A stretch of DNA of 64,000 bases, taken from contig NC_064678.1 of assembly GCF_023278565.1 (NCBI RefSeq), positions 3,658,001 through 3,722,000 on the forward strand. The letters are read 5' to 3'. The stretch is from Colletotrichum lupini (taxonomy: Eukaryota; Ascomycota; Sordariomycetes; Glomerellales; Glomerellaceae). Positions 35,081 through 49,100 of the stretch are shown one piece after another. The notes beneath the pieces were generated by a model. It saw nothing but the letters and a program-made list of their open reading frames with translations. It ran no database searches and was not told the origin of the DNA. Both the position numbers and the translations under genes were made by a program. The first letter of the stretch is position 1, and each line of letters opens with the position of its first letter.

Positions 35081-37405
35081 TTAATTTCTTTATTTATTTA
35101 TTAGTTTATAAATAAAATAATATTAATAGTTTATAGTTTATACTAAGTTATAAAATTAGAGATTTGTAAAACTTCGAAGTAAATAGCTTATTTTTATTAA
35201 AAATAATTTCTTTTAGTAAACCGTAGTTTAAGAGTATAACTTTAGTAAATACGTATACTAAGTCTTTTATAATACTAGATTTTTTATAAAAAATAAAATA
35301 AGTAAACTTAGTAAGTTAGTTAACTATAATTAAGATATTATTATACTATATTTTAATAAATAGTTCTTTAGACTTTAGTAATTTAATAATAAAGTCCTAT
35401 ATAATTAATTATTATACTTTTATTAGTAATTATAGTAACTATAGCTTATTATAAGGTTTATATAGGCTATTTTTATTTTATTTTTATAAGTTACGTAGTC
35501 TTTAATTATTTTTATAATTTTAGTATATATAGTAGATTTATTATAATATTAGCAAATCTGTTTTTATATCTTAGTAATTTTTTAGTAATTATATATTAAT
35601 ATATTATAAATTTTTATAATAAGCTTAGGGGTTATTGTTTTAGTTAAGCTAGTATTAATCTTTTTAACTATTATAAAGAGCTTTGTAATTAATATAAAGT
35701 TACTATCTTTTTTTTATTTAAGAATAACTTATGTTTTTTTAGGGACTATAACTTTATAATCGGGTTTTTTATTAAGAGCGTCTATTTTATTATTTTCTAA
35801 ACTTTTTTAATAAATAATTTAGAAATTAAACTTAAATAGGAATTCGCTCTATTTAACTTATTATTTATTTAGGTTTTTATTTATTATTAAGTTTTTTAAA
35901 GTTCTTATAGTTTATATAGATTATAACTTCGTATTTAGTTTTAAATAATTATAGCCTCTATTCTTAAAATACTTTAATAATAGATATTAGTTCTTTATTA
36001 TAGATTTATTGATTTAATTTTACTTTATAGAATATTTTAGAATAAAAGTAATATAGGTAAAGCTTTCTTTATTTATTTCGTTATTCTAAAACCGCTTTTA
36101 TAGCGAAGTTTAAAATATCGGTTTTAATTTTAAAAGGTTTTTAAAGGTCTAGGATTATAATAACTAGTTTAGAAATAATTATATTTTTAATTTTAATAAA
36201 TACTTCTTCATACTTAGGGTCCTAAATAAATAGAATATTTCTTTATATTAAGTTATTAAAAGGTCTAATTATATTAATATAGTTTTTAAAGAATTGTTAA
36301 TAAAAGTTAACGAATTTTAAGAATTCTTATATATTCTTAATGTTTTATAATATAGACTAGTCCCTAACTATTTTTATTTTTAATATTTATATATAAATTT
36401 ATTTTAGTATAATAATATATTGAAAGAAGTTTATTTTTTATATATAGAACTCGTATTTAGAGGGTTTAGTATATAGTTTAGCGTTTTAGAGTTTTTAAAA
36501 TATTATATAAATATATTTTTTATATATTTTAAAGTTGAGAAAGAAGATAAGAACGTTATTAATATAGATAATAATAAAGATATTAATATACTCCCGGAGT
36601 ACGTAGTTAATTATTATTTAAAAAGTTACCGAAGTATTAATAAGTTTAAAAGGTATAACGAGGTATTTAAAAAGTCCTTTATAAGTTCGGAATACCGTTT
36701 TTTATTTATCTCTTTTCTCAATCCGAATTTAGTTAAATACTTTTTTAAGATCTATAGTAATAAACTAATTAGCTTTATAAAATAGATTTCTAAGCTTAGT
36801 AATAAGTAATAAGGGATAGTAATTTCTTTTTATAATTTTATTAAGCTTTTTATAATTAATAACTAGTCTTCGTTTTTTTATTCCTTTTTTTAATACGAAG
36901 AATAAGGGTAATTTTATAAGAGAATTCAATAGTTAAATAAGTCTTTTTTTAAGTTTCTTATTAATATATTTACTAAGATATTCCTATTTTTCTTAATATA
37001 TTAAATATATTAAAAAGAACCTAGGTTACGTTTTTTTTTTAAATTCGATTTTTATATCCTAATTACTATATTTTAATAATCCTATTTCTTTAAGTTTTAT
37101 AAATAGTTTTATATATATTTAGTACTCCTTAGGTATAGTTTAGAGTTATAACAATTCTTAATTATTAATACTAGTTATAAACTTCTTAAAGCTTTTTATT
37201 ATTTTAACAAAAGCTATATATTATATTTATTTTCGTTTTTTAAAAGTTTTTAAAAATCTATTTAAATCTTTTTTTTTTTTAGGTCGTTTAGTAATTAGAT
37301 TTTTTTAAAGAACCTAGCTAATAGTTTAATTCATTTATAGGTTATACTTTTATAATTCCGAGATTTTTAAAATAACGTCGATATTTCTAATCTCTATAAT
37401 ATTAT
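35081..37405 (-). other. gypsy-like pol remnant
   Basis: Continuous gypsy-element sequence between element X copy b and MULE copy 2. The reverse-transcriptase-like motif lies at about 36840-36950 (minus strand); RNase H and integrase would be expected leftwards, toward 35100. Stops occur in every frame. Confidence 0.5.
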
Positions 37406-40400
37406 AGGAATTAATATACGGGCGTTATAAATTAATATACGGGCGTTGCTCTTATACGGGCGTCGCTATTTTACTTTTTAATTAGTTTAAAAAAAAATTA
37501 TTAGTATAGTTAAATTCTACTAAATACTTATAAAGTTTCTTAAGCTTTTATTCCTTTATTCCTTTTATACTTAAGTTATATTATTAAACCTCGAAATCTA
37601 ATTTATAATATTTACTTACGATAGCTTTTAAAATTAAAATTAAAAACGTTCCTTAGGGCTAATCTTAAAGCAATACTCTTATTAAAAGACTTCCCCCTTT
37701 ATAAAAGCGATTATTAATTAATTACGGCCTTTTATTATTATTTAGTTAACTATTATTATCTTCTTTTTTAAAAAGTAGTTACCCTAATATTAATTAATTT
37801 TATAAAGTTAGTAATTTTAAAAAGTAATACGACCTTATTACTAAGCTCTTAGTTAGTATATTATAAAATATATAACCTTTTATCTCCCTAATAGAGTAAT
37901 CTACTAGGGCCGTACCGTATATTACGTATTAAAGAAAACTAAGTATAATACGCTCTATATTTAATTACTAACTAAAATAGTAATTAACCGACTCGATTAT
38001 TATTTCCTTTTTATTAATAGCTCTTAACTTTTTACTACCCGCTTATAGAGCGAGCTTTACTTACTCTAATACGCATAAGACCTCTTAATATTAACCTATA
38101 TAAATAACTAAGTTTAATATAATTTATCTTTTTATATAAGTATTATTATTACCTAGGGGGTTCTATAAGAGCTATTTAAAGCGCCGGCTTATTACCCTAA
38201 CCTTATATATTTCTAACCCGTTAATTATAACTATTATAACTAAGCTAATATTAATATATTAAATCTTAATATCCGTATTAGCCTAGTTATTTACGGCGTT
38301 CGTACTATTACTTAGCTAAATTCTATATTATTAAAAAGTATTTTACTAATCCTCAGGCGTACTTACGTTAATTACGATAGTTATAATATCGAGCTAGCTG
38401 AGGGCGCCTAGCCCGAGAGGGGTAGACTTATTAATAGGTATTTTTAGTAGAGTAGTAGTTTATATATTAATAAGTTTATTTAGTAAATTTGTTTAGTAGA
38501 TTTATTTAGTAGATTTGTTTAGTGGATTTATTTAATAGATTTATTTAGTAAATTTATTTAGTTTAAATAGAGTAGCTTTAGGTAATATTAAAAGTAATAA
38601 GGATAGAAAGAATGTTTATAAGCTCTAATACGAATAGTAAATATTAGCCTATTTAACCCTTTTTCCAAAAACCTCTATATTATTATTAAAATTTAGAACC
38701 TTTATAGTTAAGGGCCGCCTCTAACTATTACGACCGACTATTATAATTAATTATTATAGCTAACTTCTATTATTAACCTTTTTAATTAGCGCCGCTACGT
38801 AATAAAAAGGGTAGCTTACTTATCCTAAATTAAATAGTAGTTTTCGTATCGAAATTATTATATTACGTTAAGCGCGTACTTAGGATATATTACGTATATT
38901 ATATAATTAAAAAGTATATTATATTATATAATTTCTTTTAAAAGCGTAATCTTATTAAGGTCGATCTTTTATACTTATAAAGCCGGAAACAAACCACTAT
39001 ATATAACCTTTTATAAACGATTATTTTAATATAAAGCTTATATTATATTTTACTTATTATTTCCTTAAGAAAATAATAAAAACTTAGCAAACTACCCTCT
39101 TACGACTTTTTTTAAAATATAACCCCTCTCTCCTTAATAAATAGTTTTAATAACTTTCTTATTTTATAATAGAGTAGTTTAGTAATATTTTTTAGTTTAT
39201 TAAATAAGTTATTAATATTAATTAATAATTAATAATAATACTACTTTAATAATAAGAATATATCCGTTAATAATAATAAATATAAGGTCCCTAAGTTAAT
39301 TTATTACCTTATTTACCCCTATAACTATTCTCTATTTAAAACGAAGCGTTCTTTTAAACTATAGCCTCTTATTATACTTTAAATAACCGATCCTCTTTTT
39401 TTTTTATAACTTAAATCCTAAACTTATTAATTTTTAATAATTTAAAATAAACTTATAATACTCTCTTTAACTAAGTTAATAATTTTATAAAAACTAACAG
39501 ATTTAATATTATAAAATAAAATAGGTATAAAACTCGAGGCCGAATTATTTAATATACTTTTTAATATAATTAGTTTAATAAGCCTAGGCTTATATAAAGC
39601 GCTAATATTTAATAATATAAGTTTTGTAAATATAGTTATAAATAATAAGTTATTATTAAGGCTTAAAAAGAGGATAAGTAGTTATTACGTTATTATTTAG
39701 ACCCCTAGTATAATTAATATAATTATAGCCCTAGCTTTAAAACCTCTACGCACTTTTTATATTATAAGCTTATTAAAATAATTAAGGATATTATTAAAAC
39801 TATAAACTAACGAGTTAGGATTCGAGCTCGTAATATACGTACTATTATTTAAGAATAGTTCCTAAAGTCCTTATTTATTTAGCGAGATATTTATAACGCT
39901 AGGGCTTATATAAATTAAAAAAAACTAGCTAAATACTCGCTAACTATAGCGTTAATTAAGCTATTTAATAAGCGAGATATCCTATATATAATAAAATAGG
40001 TAAATAACGAGCTAAACCGCTTTATTAGCCTTATTTAGACCTTTTTTTATTATTTTTAAATATAAAAGCGATTCTCTAAGGTAATTAGCTTTAATAATAC
40101 TTATAATACTAATTATTTTAAGCTCTCTCTTTTTTAAATTACTAAGTAAACCTACTTTAGATCTATTTATAACGCTACGTTTAGCCTTATTAATAATAAA
40201 AAACTAGAGGGTTTTTAGTTTTTTTTAATAAGTATTTATTAATTTATAAACTAATACTTAGTCCGTTACTTTATTATTATTATTATAAATTACGATAAGT
40301 AAATAAAGGCTATACTAAACGAGTAATTCCCGGACGTTTAATAATAATTTTATATTTATTATATTAATTCTAATATTATACTTAGGGCTAAATAAAAATA

Positions 40401-41971
40401 AGTTAAGGACCGTAGCTATAGTAATAATAATAATAAGTTTAATAACGAGGGATATTAGTTATTAATATAAGTAATAATTATACTAAGTAATAAGGATAAG
40501 GCTTATATTAATACGCTTATTAATAAGCCCCCCCTTTATATATATTATAGGGTTTTTATAATATAAAAGCTTATTATTTTTATTAAAACTAAGTATACTT
40601 TTAAAAAAGCCTAGACTAAGCTCTTTAAAAAGTTTAATAACTAATACTTAATCCTCTAGTACTTTTACGTAATATACCTATTTTTAAAAGTATAATAAGC
40701 CCGTTATTTTATTTAAAAATACTAAAACTTTAGTACTTATATTACCTCTAATACTAAGTTAAGTAATAATAATATTAAGAGTTATTTTTTAAATAATCTT
40801 AATTACTTATATTAACTTATTAATATTATATAGAATATAGTTAATAATTAAAAGCTACGCTTTTATTAAGCTTATATAGAGGACGAGGTATTTATAAGCT
40901 AGGAATATATAAATACTCGCTTTAAATACCTAAATAAACTTTAAATAATACTTTTTTAAAAATATCTTATTTTAATTAAGACGCAAAGCCGGCTTATAAA
41001 AAAAGTAATATTATTTAATAAGAAGTTATTTTTAAAACTTTTTAGATTTTATAATCTAAACTATACTATTTTAATTAAGTTAAGTATTTTATATTATTAT
41101 AAGATCTATTTTAAAATATTAAATTCAGCTATTTTTAATAAATAAAAAATATACCCTTAGTAACGTTTTTAAAAAACGTTTTTTTTAAATTTATATTACC
41201 GGATCCTTAATTTTAAAATTACTATATCCCTTTATAATAAGCTAAAGAATATAATATAGCCTATTTTATTATAACTAGCTTTATTTAAAAAAGGCTAGTT
41301 AATTAGTTAAGCCTATACTACTTATAATAATTAAAGTATTAATAATAAAAAGCGAGGCTACTTATTTAAAAATAAAAATAAATTAATACTAGCTAAGTTT
41401 ATAAAAGAAATAAGTTAGTTAAGTTAAAACTAAATATCGAGCTTATTTTAATAATAAGTAAAAAGCTAGTTTAGCGTTTTTAATAAGAGGAGGATAATAA
41501 TGAATTATATAAATAAACGGCTAATATAATTTAGTATTTAAAAGAAATAGAGCTAATAAAAAGTAGTTTATAATAATAATAAATTATTATAACTACGTTA
41601 AAAAAGGTAGTTAAGTAGACGTTATTATAATTTATTTTCTATATATTTTAAATATATAATAAAAAAAAGCCTTACTTATTTAAGATTTATAAAAGCTTAG
41701 ATTATTAACTTATTTAAGATTTATAAATCTTAAATAAGTAATATAGCGGTTCTAAACGAGTACGTAAGTTATAATAATATTCTTATTTTTAAAAATCTTA
41801 AATTAGAGCTTAAGTTAAAGAGGATAATAAGAATAGTTATATTAATATAATTACTCTTATTATTTTTATAAAGAGGTACTATTTTTTTAAACTAATTAAA
41901 AAATAGAATAGCGACGCTTATATAAGAGTAATACTTATATATTAATTTATAATGCCCGTATATTAATTCTT
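37406..41971 (+). mobile_element. Mutator-like DNA transposon (MULE) copy 2
   Basis: Ends AGGAATTAATATACGGGC and its complement near 41955-41971, with TIRs of about 80 bp carrying TATACGGGCG-type repeats. An 8-bp direct repeat AATATTAT (37398-37405, 41972-41979) may be the target duplication, though the context is low-complexity. It is colinear with copy 1 except that it lacks the 2420-3681 insertion and carries element X copy d. Transposase-like plus-strand sequence lies around 40170-41000. The net length is about 3.4 kb. It inserted into the gypsy-like element. Confidence 0.65.
37884..39000 (+). mobile_element. element X copy d in MULE copy 2
   Basis: 1117 bp, from CTCCCTAATAGAG to CCACTAT, with an exact 14-bp duplication ATATAACCTTTTAT at 37870-37883 and 39001-39014. 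MULE copy 1 (near 1250-1270) shows the corresponding uninterrupted site, confirming a clean insertion. Confidence 0.9.
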
Positions 41972-42802
41972 AATATTATATTATAATTATTCTTATTAGT
42001 TATTAATATATATTAAGAGGTATACGGTTTCTTAATTAATATATTTATAATTATAATTAACTCGTTCTCTTTTTATTATTTATAATTAATATAAGTTATC
42101 TTTTTATATTTATAATAAATTAAGTTTATTTATTATTTTTAATAAAATATAAGCTTTTTATATATTATTAATAATAATAGCGTTTAATCCTTATCCATAA
42201 ATATCGAAGTTAACTCGTAAATATACGTCGTTACGTTATTTAGTTATATATAAGAACTTTTTTTTTTATTTTTACCTTTCGTTATTTTTTTATAATTAGC
42301 TTTTTTAGTTTTTTATTATATGCTTTTTTTATTAAGCGCTTTGCTTATATAGTTCTTATTAATTTTTTTAAACCTTAGTTTTTTTAATATAATAAACTTA
42401 GTATTAATCGTATTTATAGTTTTCTTATTCTATATACTTATTATTAAAGTATTCTATACAAAAACTAAGGTCTAGGCCGAATATTATTTTATTATCGTTA
42501 TTAAAGCTTAGTAATATTTAGCTAAGTAGTTAGTTTTTTATATAAATACTTTTAATAAGCTTATTATTACGTTTTTATAAATAGAAGTAACTATTTTATT
42601 TATATACGAGGTACTAAAAGTATTTATTATTTAAGTACTTTACTTAAAATAATTCTTTATAAAAGGGGTCTTTAGGGTCGAGTAGAGAGTAATTTTTATC
42701 TATATAGGGGGTTATTATAACTTTTTTATATTCTTTAGTTCTATAGAACTAAATAGTTTAGTTATTTTTAAATAAATAAATATATTTATATTATAGTTTA
42801 TT
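41972..42802 (-). other. gypsy-like internal sequence
   Basis: Host DNA between MULE copy 2 and element X copy e. No motif recognised; extremely AT-rich with stops throughout. Confidence 0.4.
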
Positions 42803-43796
42803 CCCCCCGACGGAGCAATCTGCTGGGGCCGTACTATATATTACGTATTAAGGAAAACTAAGTATGTTACGCTCTATACTTAATTACTAATTAAAACTCC
42901 CGACCTTCCCCCACCTATTTAGAGGGCGAGCTATACCTATTTTAATATATATAAGACCTCTTAATACTAGCCTATATAAGTAATCAAATCCCGTATTATA
43001 TACTCCTTTTTATTAAGAGTTAAAAGGCCCCTTATATATTCCCTTATATTTATAATATAGCCCGTATTAAAGGGATTTCTAGCTTTATAAAATATAATTT
43101 CTAAATTAGTATTAATATATTAAATCTTAACGTCCGTACTAGCCTAGTTATTTATAGTATTTATATTATTACTTAGCCGAATTCCGTACTATTAAAAAGT
43201 ACTTTACTAATCCTTAGATATATTTATATTAGTTATAATAGTTATAGCGTTGAGCTAGCCGAGGGCGCCTAGCCCGAGAGGGGTAGACTTATTAACGGGT
43301 ATTTTTAAAGTAATAGTTTATATATTAATAAGTTTATTTAATAAATATATTTAGTAAATTTATTTAATTTAAATAGAGCTTTGGGCAATATTAAAAGTAA
43401 TAAAGATAAAAAGAATCTTTATAAGCTTTAAAAAGTAGTAAATATTAGCTTATTTAGCCCTTTTTTTAGAAACTTCTACGTTATTATTAAAGTTTAGAAC
43501 CTTTATAATTAAGGGCCGCCTCTAACTATTTTAGCCGATTATTATAGCTAATTATTACGGCCGACCTTTATTATTAACCTTTCTAACTAATACTATTATA
43601 TAAAAAGTAGCTTACTTATCCCGAATTATATAACGGTTTTCGTATCGAAATTATTATATTACGTTAAGTACGTACTTAGGGTATATTGCGCATATTATAT
43701 AATTAAAAAATATATTATATTATATAATTTCTTTTAAAAGCGTAATCCCGTTAAGGTCGATCTTTTATATTTATAAAGCCGGAAAAAAACTACTAT
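42803..43796 (+). mobile_element. element X copy e in the gypsy-like element
   Basis: 994 bp, from CCCCCCGACGGAGCAATC to CTACTAT. Flanks ATATTATAGTTTATT (42788-42802) and ATATTATAGTTCGTT (43797-43811) agree over 15 bp except for C-to-T and G-to-A differences. Confidence 0.8.
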
Positions 43797-45623
43797 ATAT
43801 TATAGTTCGTTATTATTCTTTTTAAAACTAGTATTATTAATACTAAGTAATACTTTATAATTAATCTCTATTTAAGTATATTATTAAGTAACGTTACGAA
43901 GTTTATTCAAATTATAAAGTAATTCTATTTTATTAAAATAAAAAGAACTAGTTCTTATTTTAATATCTTTTTTTATAAAGTTAAAGTTAAGTTTTTTTTT
44001 TTATAACTCCGAAATTAAGAATTAATTTCTTAAGTACTTCGATCTTATTTTTATATAAGAGGTTTTTAAGTTATTCTTTTACTTTATAAATAGATTTTTT
44101 ATTACTATTTATTTTTCGTATTATATAAATAGACTTAGTTAGGATTTTATTAAAATCGAGTCCTTTTTTGAACTTAGTAAATTACTTTTAGTTTATATAG
44201 TTTTGTCGTATTATATAAATAAGGCTATTTATAATTTCTTTAGTATTAGGTCTTTTTCTTTTAAGTTTGAGGAGTTACTCTTTTATACTAGCTAGGAGTC
44301 TTTATTTAATTCGTTTTTTAAAAAAGTAAAATATATCTTTTATAACGGGGTTTATCTTAGCTTTCTTTTTTATATTTTTATAAATTTAAAAAAGCGTAGT
44401 AATATATTTAATATTTTTTTTAAGAGTATATGGTTAGTAAATAGATTTTGTTTTTATTATTACTAAGGTCTTAATAAATATTATAGTATTATATCTAAAT
44501 CGTTCCTTATTTTTAAGTCGTTTTAGGTACTGTCCTATTTATTTTTTATTATTTTAATAAGTAAGATAATTATCGTCGTAATAAGCCGTTTATAAGAGTT
44601 ATTTATAGGGGACTTTTTTATTTATAATATTAGCTCGCTTTTTTAAAATAGGTTAATATTAAATATACTTAGGTTATTAATAATTTCTAGTTATATATTT
44701 TAGTTTATTATAGTTATAATACTTAAAGTCCTTTTTTTAATAAGGTTATTTTTTTTAATAACGCTAAGATTTATTAATTTACTATAATACCTTATCATAA
44801 TAGTTATTAGTTTATATTTACGTTTATTATTAGGTTTAGCTTAGTTATTTTAAGTATTTTATCCTTTTTATTTAAAGCGTTATTTATAGAGTTAATTATT
44901 AATCTTAATTATTATATTAATATAATTATAAAGCTTATTTAGTTATTTTTATTAAGAGAGGTTATCCTTAACCTTTTTTTTAAATTATAATAAAAAGCTA
45001 TTATAAGCGTATTATTACCCTAATCGAGCTTAGAAATAATTTATTTAAATTTAGATATATATTTATTAACTAACCTTTTTTATATAAGGGTTATAAGCCT
45101 TCGTTTAGTAATTCGTTCTTTATTAAAGTTATTAAAAGTCTTTTTAAGTCTTTTTTTAAACTTATTATAATTATTAAAAAAGCTTTTAGTATTTTTATCC
45201 TAAATATTACGTTCGTTCTTAAAGTAGTTTTTTATAGAGGGTTCGAACTAAGTAAAAGTATTTTTTTTAAAAATAAAGCTATATAATAGACCTTATTTAT
45301 TTTAATAATAAAAAAGGTCTTATAATAATATAAATAAGCTCTAGTTTAAATAAGGAATTTTTAAAAAGTATCCGGGGACTTATTATAGGGTTTTAATTTA
45401 GGGTACTTAGCTCTAAGTACTAAAGGGGGTCGGGGTATTATAAGCTAAATATAAAGTTACTTATTCTTATTTTTAAATTTAAGTATTATATTATATAATT
45501 ATTAAATAATAAGTATAATTATTTTGGTAGGCTATATTATATTATTATTATTCATAGTCGATATATTCGTATTATTTAGTTAGTTTTTTAAAAAATAAAC
45601 TTACTAAATAGGAGTAATTAAAG
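43797..45623 (-). other. gypsy-like internal sequence, 5' part
   Basis: Lies between element X copy e and the 5' LTR, where gag would be expected for a minus-strand element. Only RIP-degraded sequence is visible. Confidence 0.4.
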
Positions 45624-46162
45624 TATTATAACTAGCTAGTTATAATAAGTATATTAATAAAAGTTAAGGCTATAAGTACTAAGTAAATAGTATTATAATC
45701 GTAAATAGCGTTTTTAAAACTATATTTATAAGTTATAAAATAAGTAGGGCTTTAGTAATTAATCGTAGTCTTATTAAAAAGGGTTTTTTAATAAGAATAG
45801 TTAAAAATAATTATAAGATTTAATACTAAGTTAATTATTAAAAAAGCTATAAAAGTCTATTTTTAAGCCTAGCTTAAGTTTATATTATATATAAGTTTAT
45901 TTATAAATATATTCTTTATTATAATTATTCTTATTTGTTTAAGTAATTATTTAGTAAATATTAGTAAGCGCTTATTTAGAGTAATTGTAATGATTATTTT
46001 ATTACGTAATTACTACTTCTTATTTATATATAACTTATTTATAGTTCTTTTATTTTATAAGAGTTATTTTATATTTTATATTCTTATATATATAGTATAC
46101 CGTAGCTATTATAAGCTTGCGGGGCGGGCCCTAGTCTTAGTTATATATATTAGGTTATAATA
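45624..46162 (-). repeat. 5' LTR of the gypsy-like element
   Basis: 539 bp direct repeat of 30983-31517; both begin TATTA and end GTTATAATA, RIP forms of TG...CA ends. Confidence 0.8.
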
Positions 46163-49100
46163 TATCGACCTTTTTAATTAGCGCTACTATATAATAAAAA
46201 GGGTAACTTACTTATCCTAAATTAAATAGCGGTTTTCGTATTAAAATTATTATATTATATTAAGCGCGTACTTAGGATATATTATGCGTATTATATAGTT
46301 AAAAAGTATATTATATTATATAATTTTTTTTAAAAGCGTAATCCCGTTAAGGTCGATCTTTTATACTTATAAAGCTGGAAAAAAACCACTATATAAAATT
46401 AAGTAATCGTAGCTCTTTATTATTTATAAGAAGTCGACGTTTATTATATTAAACTATATTAATTAATAAAACTACTTAAATAATTAGTTTTTTATTATTA
46501 TTTTAAGTAGATTTTTTTATTAAATAACTTTTTTATAGTTAGCTTATAATTAAAGATTAATTAATTAAATTAGTAAAAAGAAATACTTATATAATAACTA
46601 CTTCCTTAATTAATTAGTACGACGAACGAGCTTAATAATATAATATAAAAAAGTACTACGTAATTAAAAAAAAAGGATTTTTAAATATAAATATTTTTAC
46701 TTAGTAATAAAAGTAATTTTATGAGAGTTATAAAGCTAAGAAATATATAGTATATAAAAAAGTTAATTATTATAGAGATCTTATAAATACGACTTTAAAC
46801 TTATAATTTAAATAATTTCTTTATAGCTCCCTTAACTACTCCCTAAGTATGACTTAAGAATATAATATAAGGGACGGTTTAATAAAAAAAAAAGGATTTA
46901 GAGGTCTTAATAATATTAAGTTAAGAGTATTACGGATTTTAGAAATTAACTTAAAAAAAAGTAGCTATTTTAAAATAGTTTTACGACCTTTTATTAAAGT
47001 TATAATTAGCTTAAAAAAAGGCTAGAAAAACGAGGATTTAAAGGAAAAAAGAAAGGATTTTTTAAAAGGCTATTAAAGAGTTTTTTTTTATATTAACTCT
47101 TAATATAAAATTACTAATTTTAAAAAGTTAACTAAGTAATAAAAGGGATTATTAATAAGTAATAATTACTTAACTATAATTAAGTTATAAAAAGGACTAT
47201 TTAAAAAATATAGAATAGGGTACCGAGAGGTTATAAAAAAAGATTTTTAAAGTATTTACCCTTATTAAGTATAAGTAATAAGTAAGTATTTTTAATAAGT
47301 TTTTAAAATTTATAATTTTATAAAAAAGAGGGTTTAACTTTATTAACCGTATTTAATAGCTTATATAGCTCTTTTATAAGCTACTTAGTATTTATATTTA
47401 CCTATTTTAATAAAATACCGCCCTAAAAAAGGTAAGTTAAAAAAAGAAGCTATTTAGAAATTATAGAGAGTACGAGGCTTAAGAGGTTAAAAGTATACGG
47501 AATAGCGGAAATTAGTAATTAATAAAAATCCTGAGACTAATTATTATATTCTTTTATAATAATATAAACTTTTATTATTATTATGAAAAAAGGAATTACT
47601 AAAACCTACCCTTTTATATTAAATAAAAAAAAGATTTTAATAAGTATAATAACTAGTAATTTAAAAAAATAATAATTATTATTAAAAATAATAAAGCCGA
47701 GAGTAGTAGTAAGATAATAAAAAGAAATAGGAATTTTTAAACCTTAATAAATTCGTTAAGTAATAAAAGTACGGATTTATTATAATTAATATATAGATTA
47801 AATATATTTTTATTAAAATTAAATACGTTAATAATTATTAATATAAGTATAAGTTAAAGTACGACTTTTAGTAAGTTAAGGTAAAAAGAAAAAGGGAGGA
47901 ACCCGATCTTAAATACAATCCTAATCCCTTATAAATAAATAAATATTAACCTAGATTATTAAGGGACGTAAATATATAAAATTATAAATTAGCTTAATAA
48001 TAAATAAATAAATATAATATTAATTTATTTAATTAAGGTTTATAAAAAAAGGGCTATAAGACTAACCCCGATTTTATAAAATCGTAAATAACTTTAGTTA
48101 TTAACTAAATAAATAGTTCGTAAGCGTAAGTTTAAGAATTATAAAAGTAGTTAATAAATCTTTTTATAAATAAGGGGTATTATTAGCGTAGTTATAGTTA
48201 TAAGAACTATATAAAATTTTAATAATAATAATTATAAAAGAGGAATTCGTATTATAGAACTAAGTATAAGTTAATAGGGCGTATAATCGCTTTAATAAAT
48301 TTAAAAAAAAAGGTAAATAATATAAATTTCTTTTTTATAATTACTAATAATAACCTATTATTATAAAAGGATATATAAAGGTAAAATATAATATTAAAAG
48401 TATAATAATTAATAATTCTACTTATTTCGATCTATAACTCGTTACTATTATTAATATAAAATTTAATACTAATTAGTTATTAAAAAAGAAAATAAACGAC
48501 TTAAAATTATTAATAATACGTAGCGACGTAAGGATCGTATATAAATATTAAATATTTAATAATAAATACGAGGTAATTTATAAACTTTAAAAAAGATCTT
48601 TTTAAAAAGAAAATTATATTCTAAGGGGAAGTACGAGGTCTTACAAAAAACCTTAATAATATTTTATAATTATTATAAAAAAGTCGGGATTAGGGAATAT
48701 TAGTATTATTTAGTAATTAATATTATACTTATGAATAAAGTTTTTAATTATTATTATAAAGCGGTGCGTAATTTTAATTAAAACGACTTTTTTAGTATTA
48801 TTAACGTAATCTAAAGCCACTTTAAAACTTATAATAAGAACTTAGAGCTCTTATTTAAATTATAAACGATTTTTTTTATATTTATAACTAGGATAATAGA
48901 GGGTAAATCGCAAGTAAAGATTTTTAAAAAGCTTATTAATTAAATTAATAAATTAATAAAAACTTAGCTAAATAAGGGAACTAACGAGTAAAAAGTTAAA
49001 TATTTTTATATTATAATTTAGTATATATTAAAAATAAAAATAACTTTATACTTAGTACTTAAAGATTACGAGACGCTCTACTCGAGGCTAAGATTTAGTT

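Larger units (their letters stand above)
30983..46162 (-). mobile_element. LTR retrotransposon, probably Ty3/gypsy, with nested insertions
   Basis: Direct repeats of ~537 bp (30983-31517 and 45624-46162) bracket 15.2 kb. The flanking pentamers are TATTA (30978-30982) and TATCG (46163-46167), which differ only as RIP would change them. The minus strand around 36840-36950 conceptually reads IKLPLFFVLKKG-IKKRRLVINY, similar to the fingers region of Ty3/gypsy reverse transcriptases, so transcription is right to left. Host sequence occupies 31518-32880, ~35081-37405, 41972-42802 and 43797-45623. The rest is element X copies b, c, e and MULE copy 2. Other domains are too decayed for me to place. 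No open frame survives. Superfamily assignment rests on one motif region. Confidence 0.7.
30133..46392 (+). mobile_element. element X copy a, split by a gypsy-like element
   Basis: Element X begins CCCCCTAACGGAGCAATC at 30133, runs to 30982, and resumes at 46163 to end CCACTAT at 46392. The flanks carry ATAGAATTAAGTA (30120-30132) and ATAAAATTAAGTA (46393-46405), a 13-bp duplication with one G-to-A change. It sits in the 5' part of copia element E, at the position matching GGAATTAAGTAAT in element A (near 18258). It contains the longest 13-bp tandem array of the family (about 30661-30765). Confidence 0.75.
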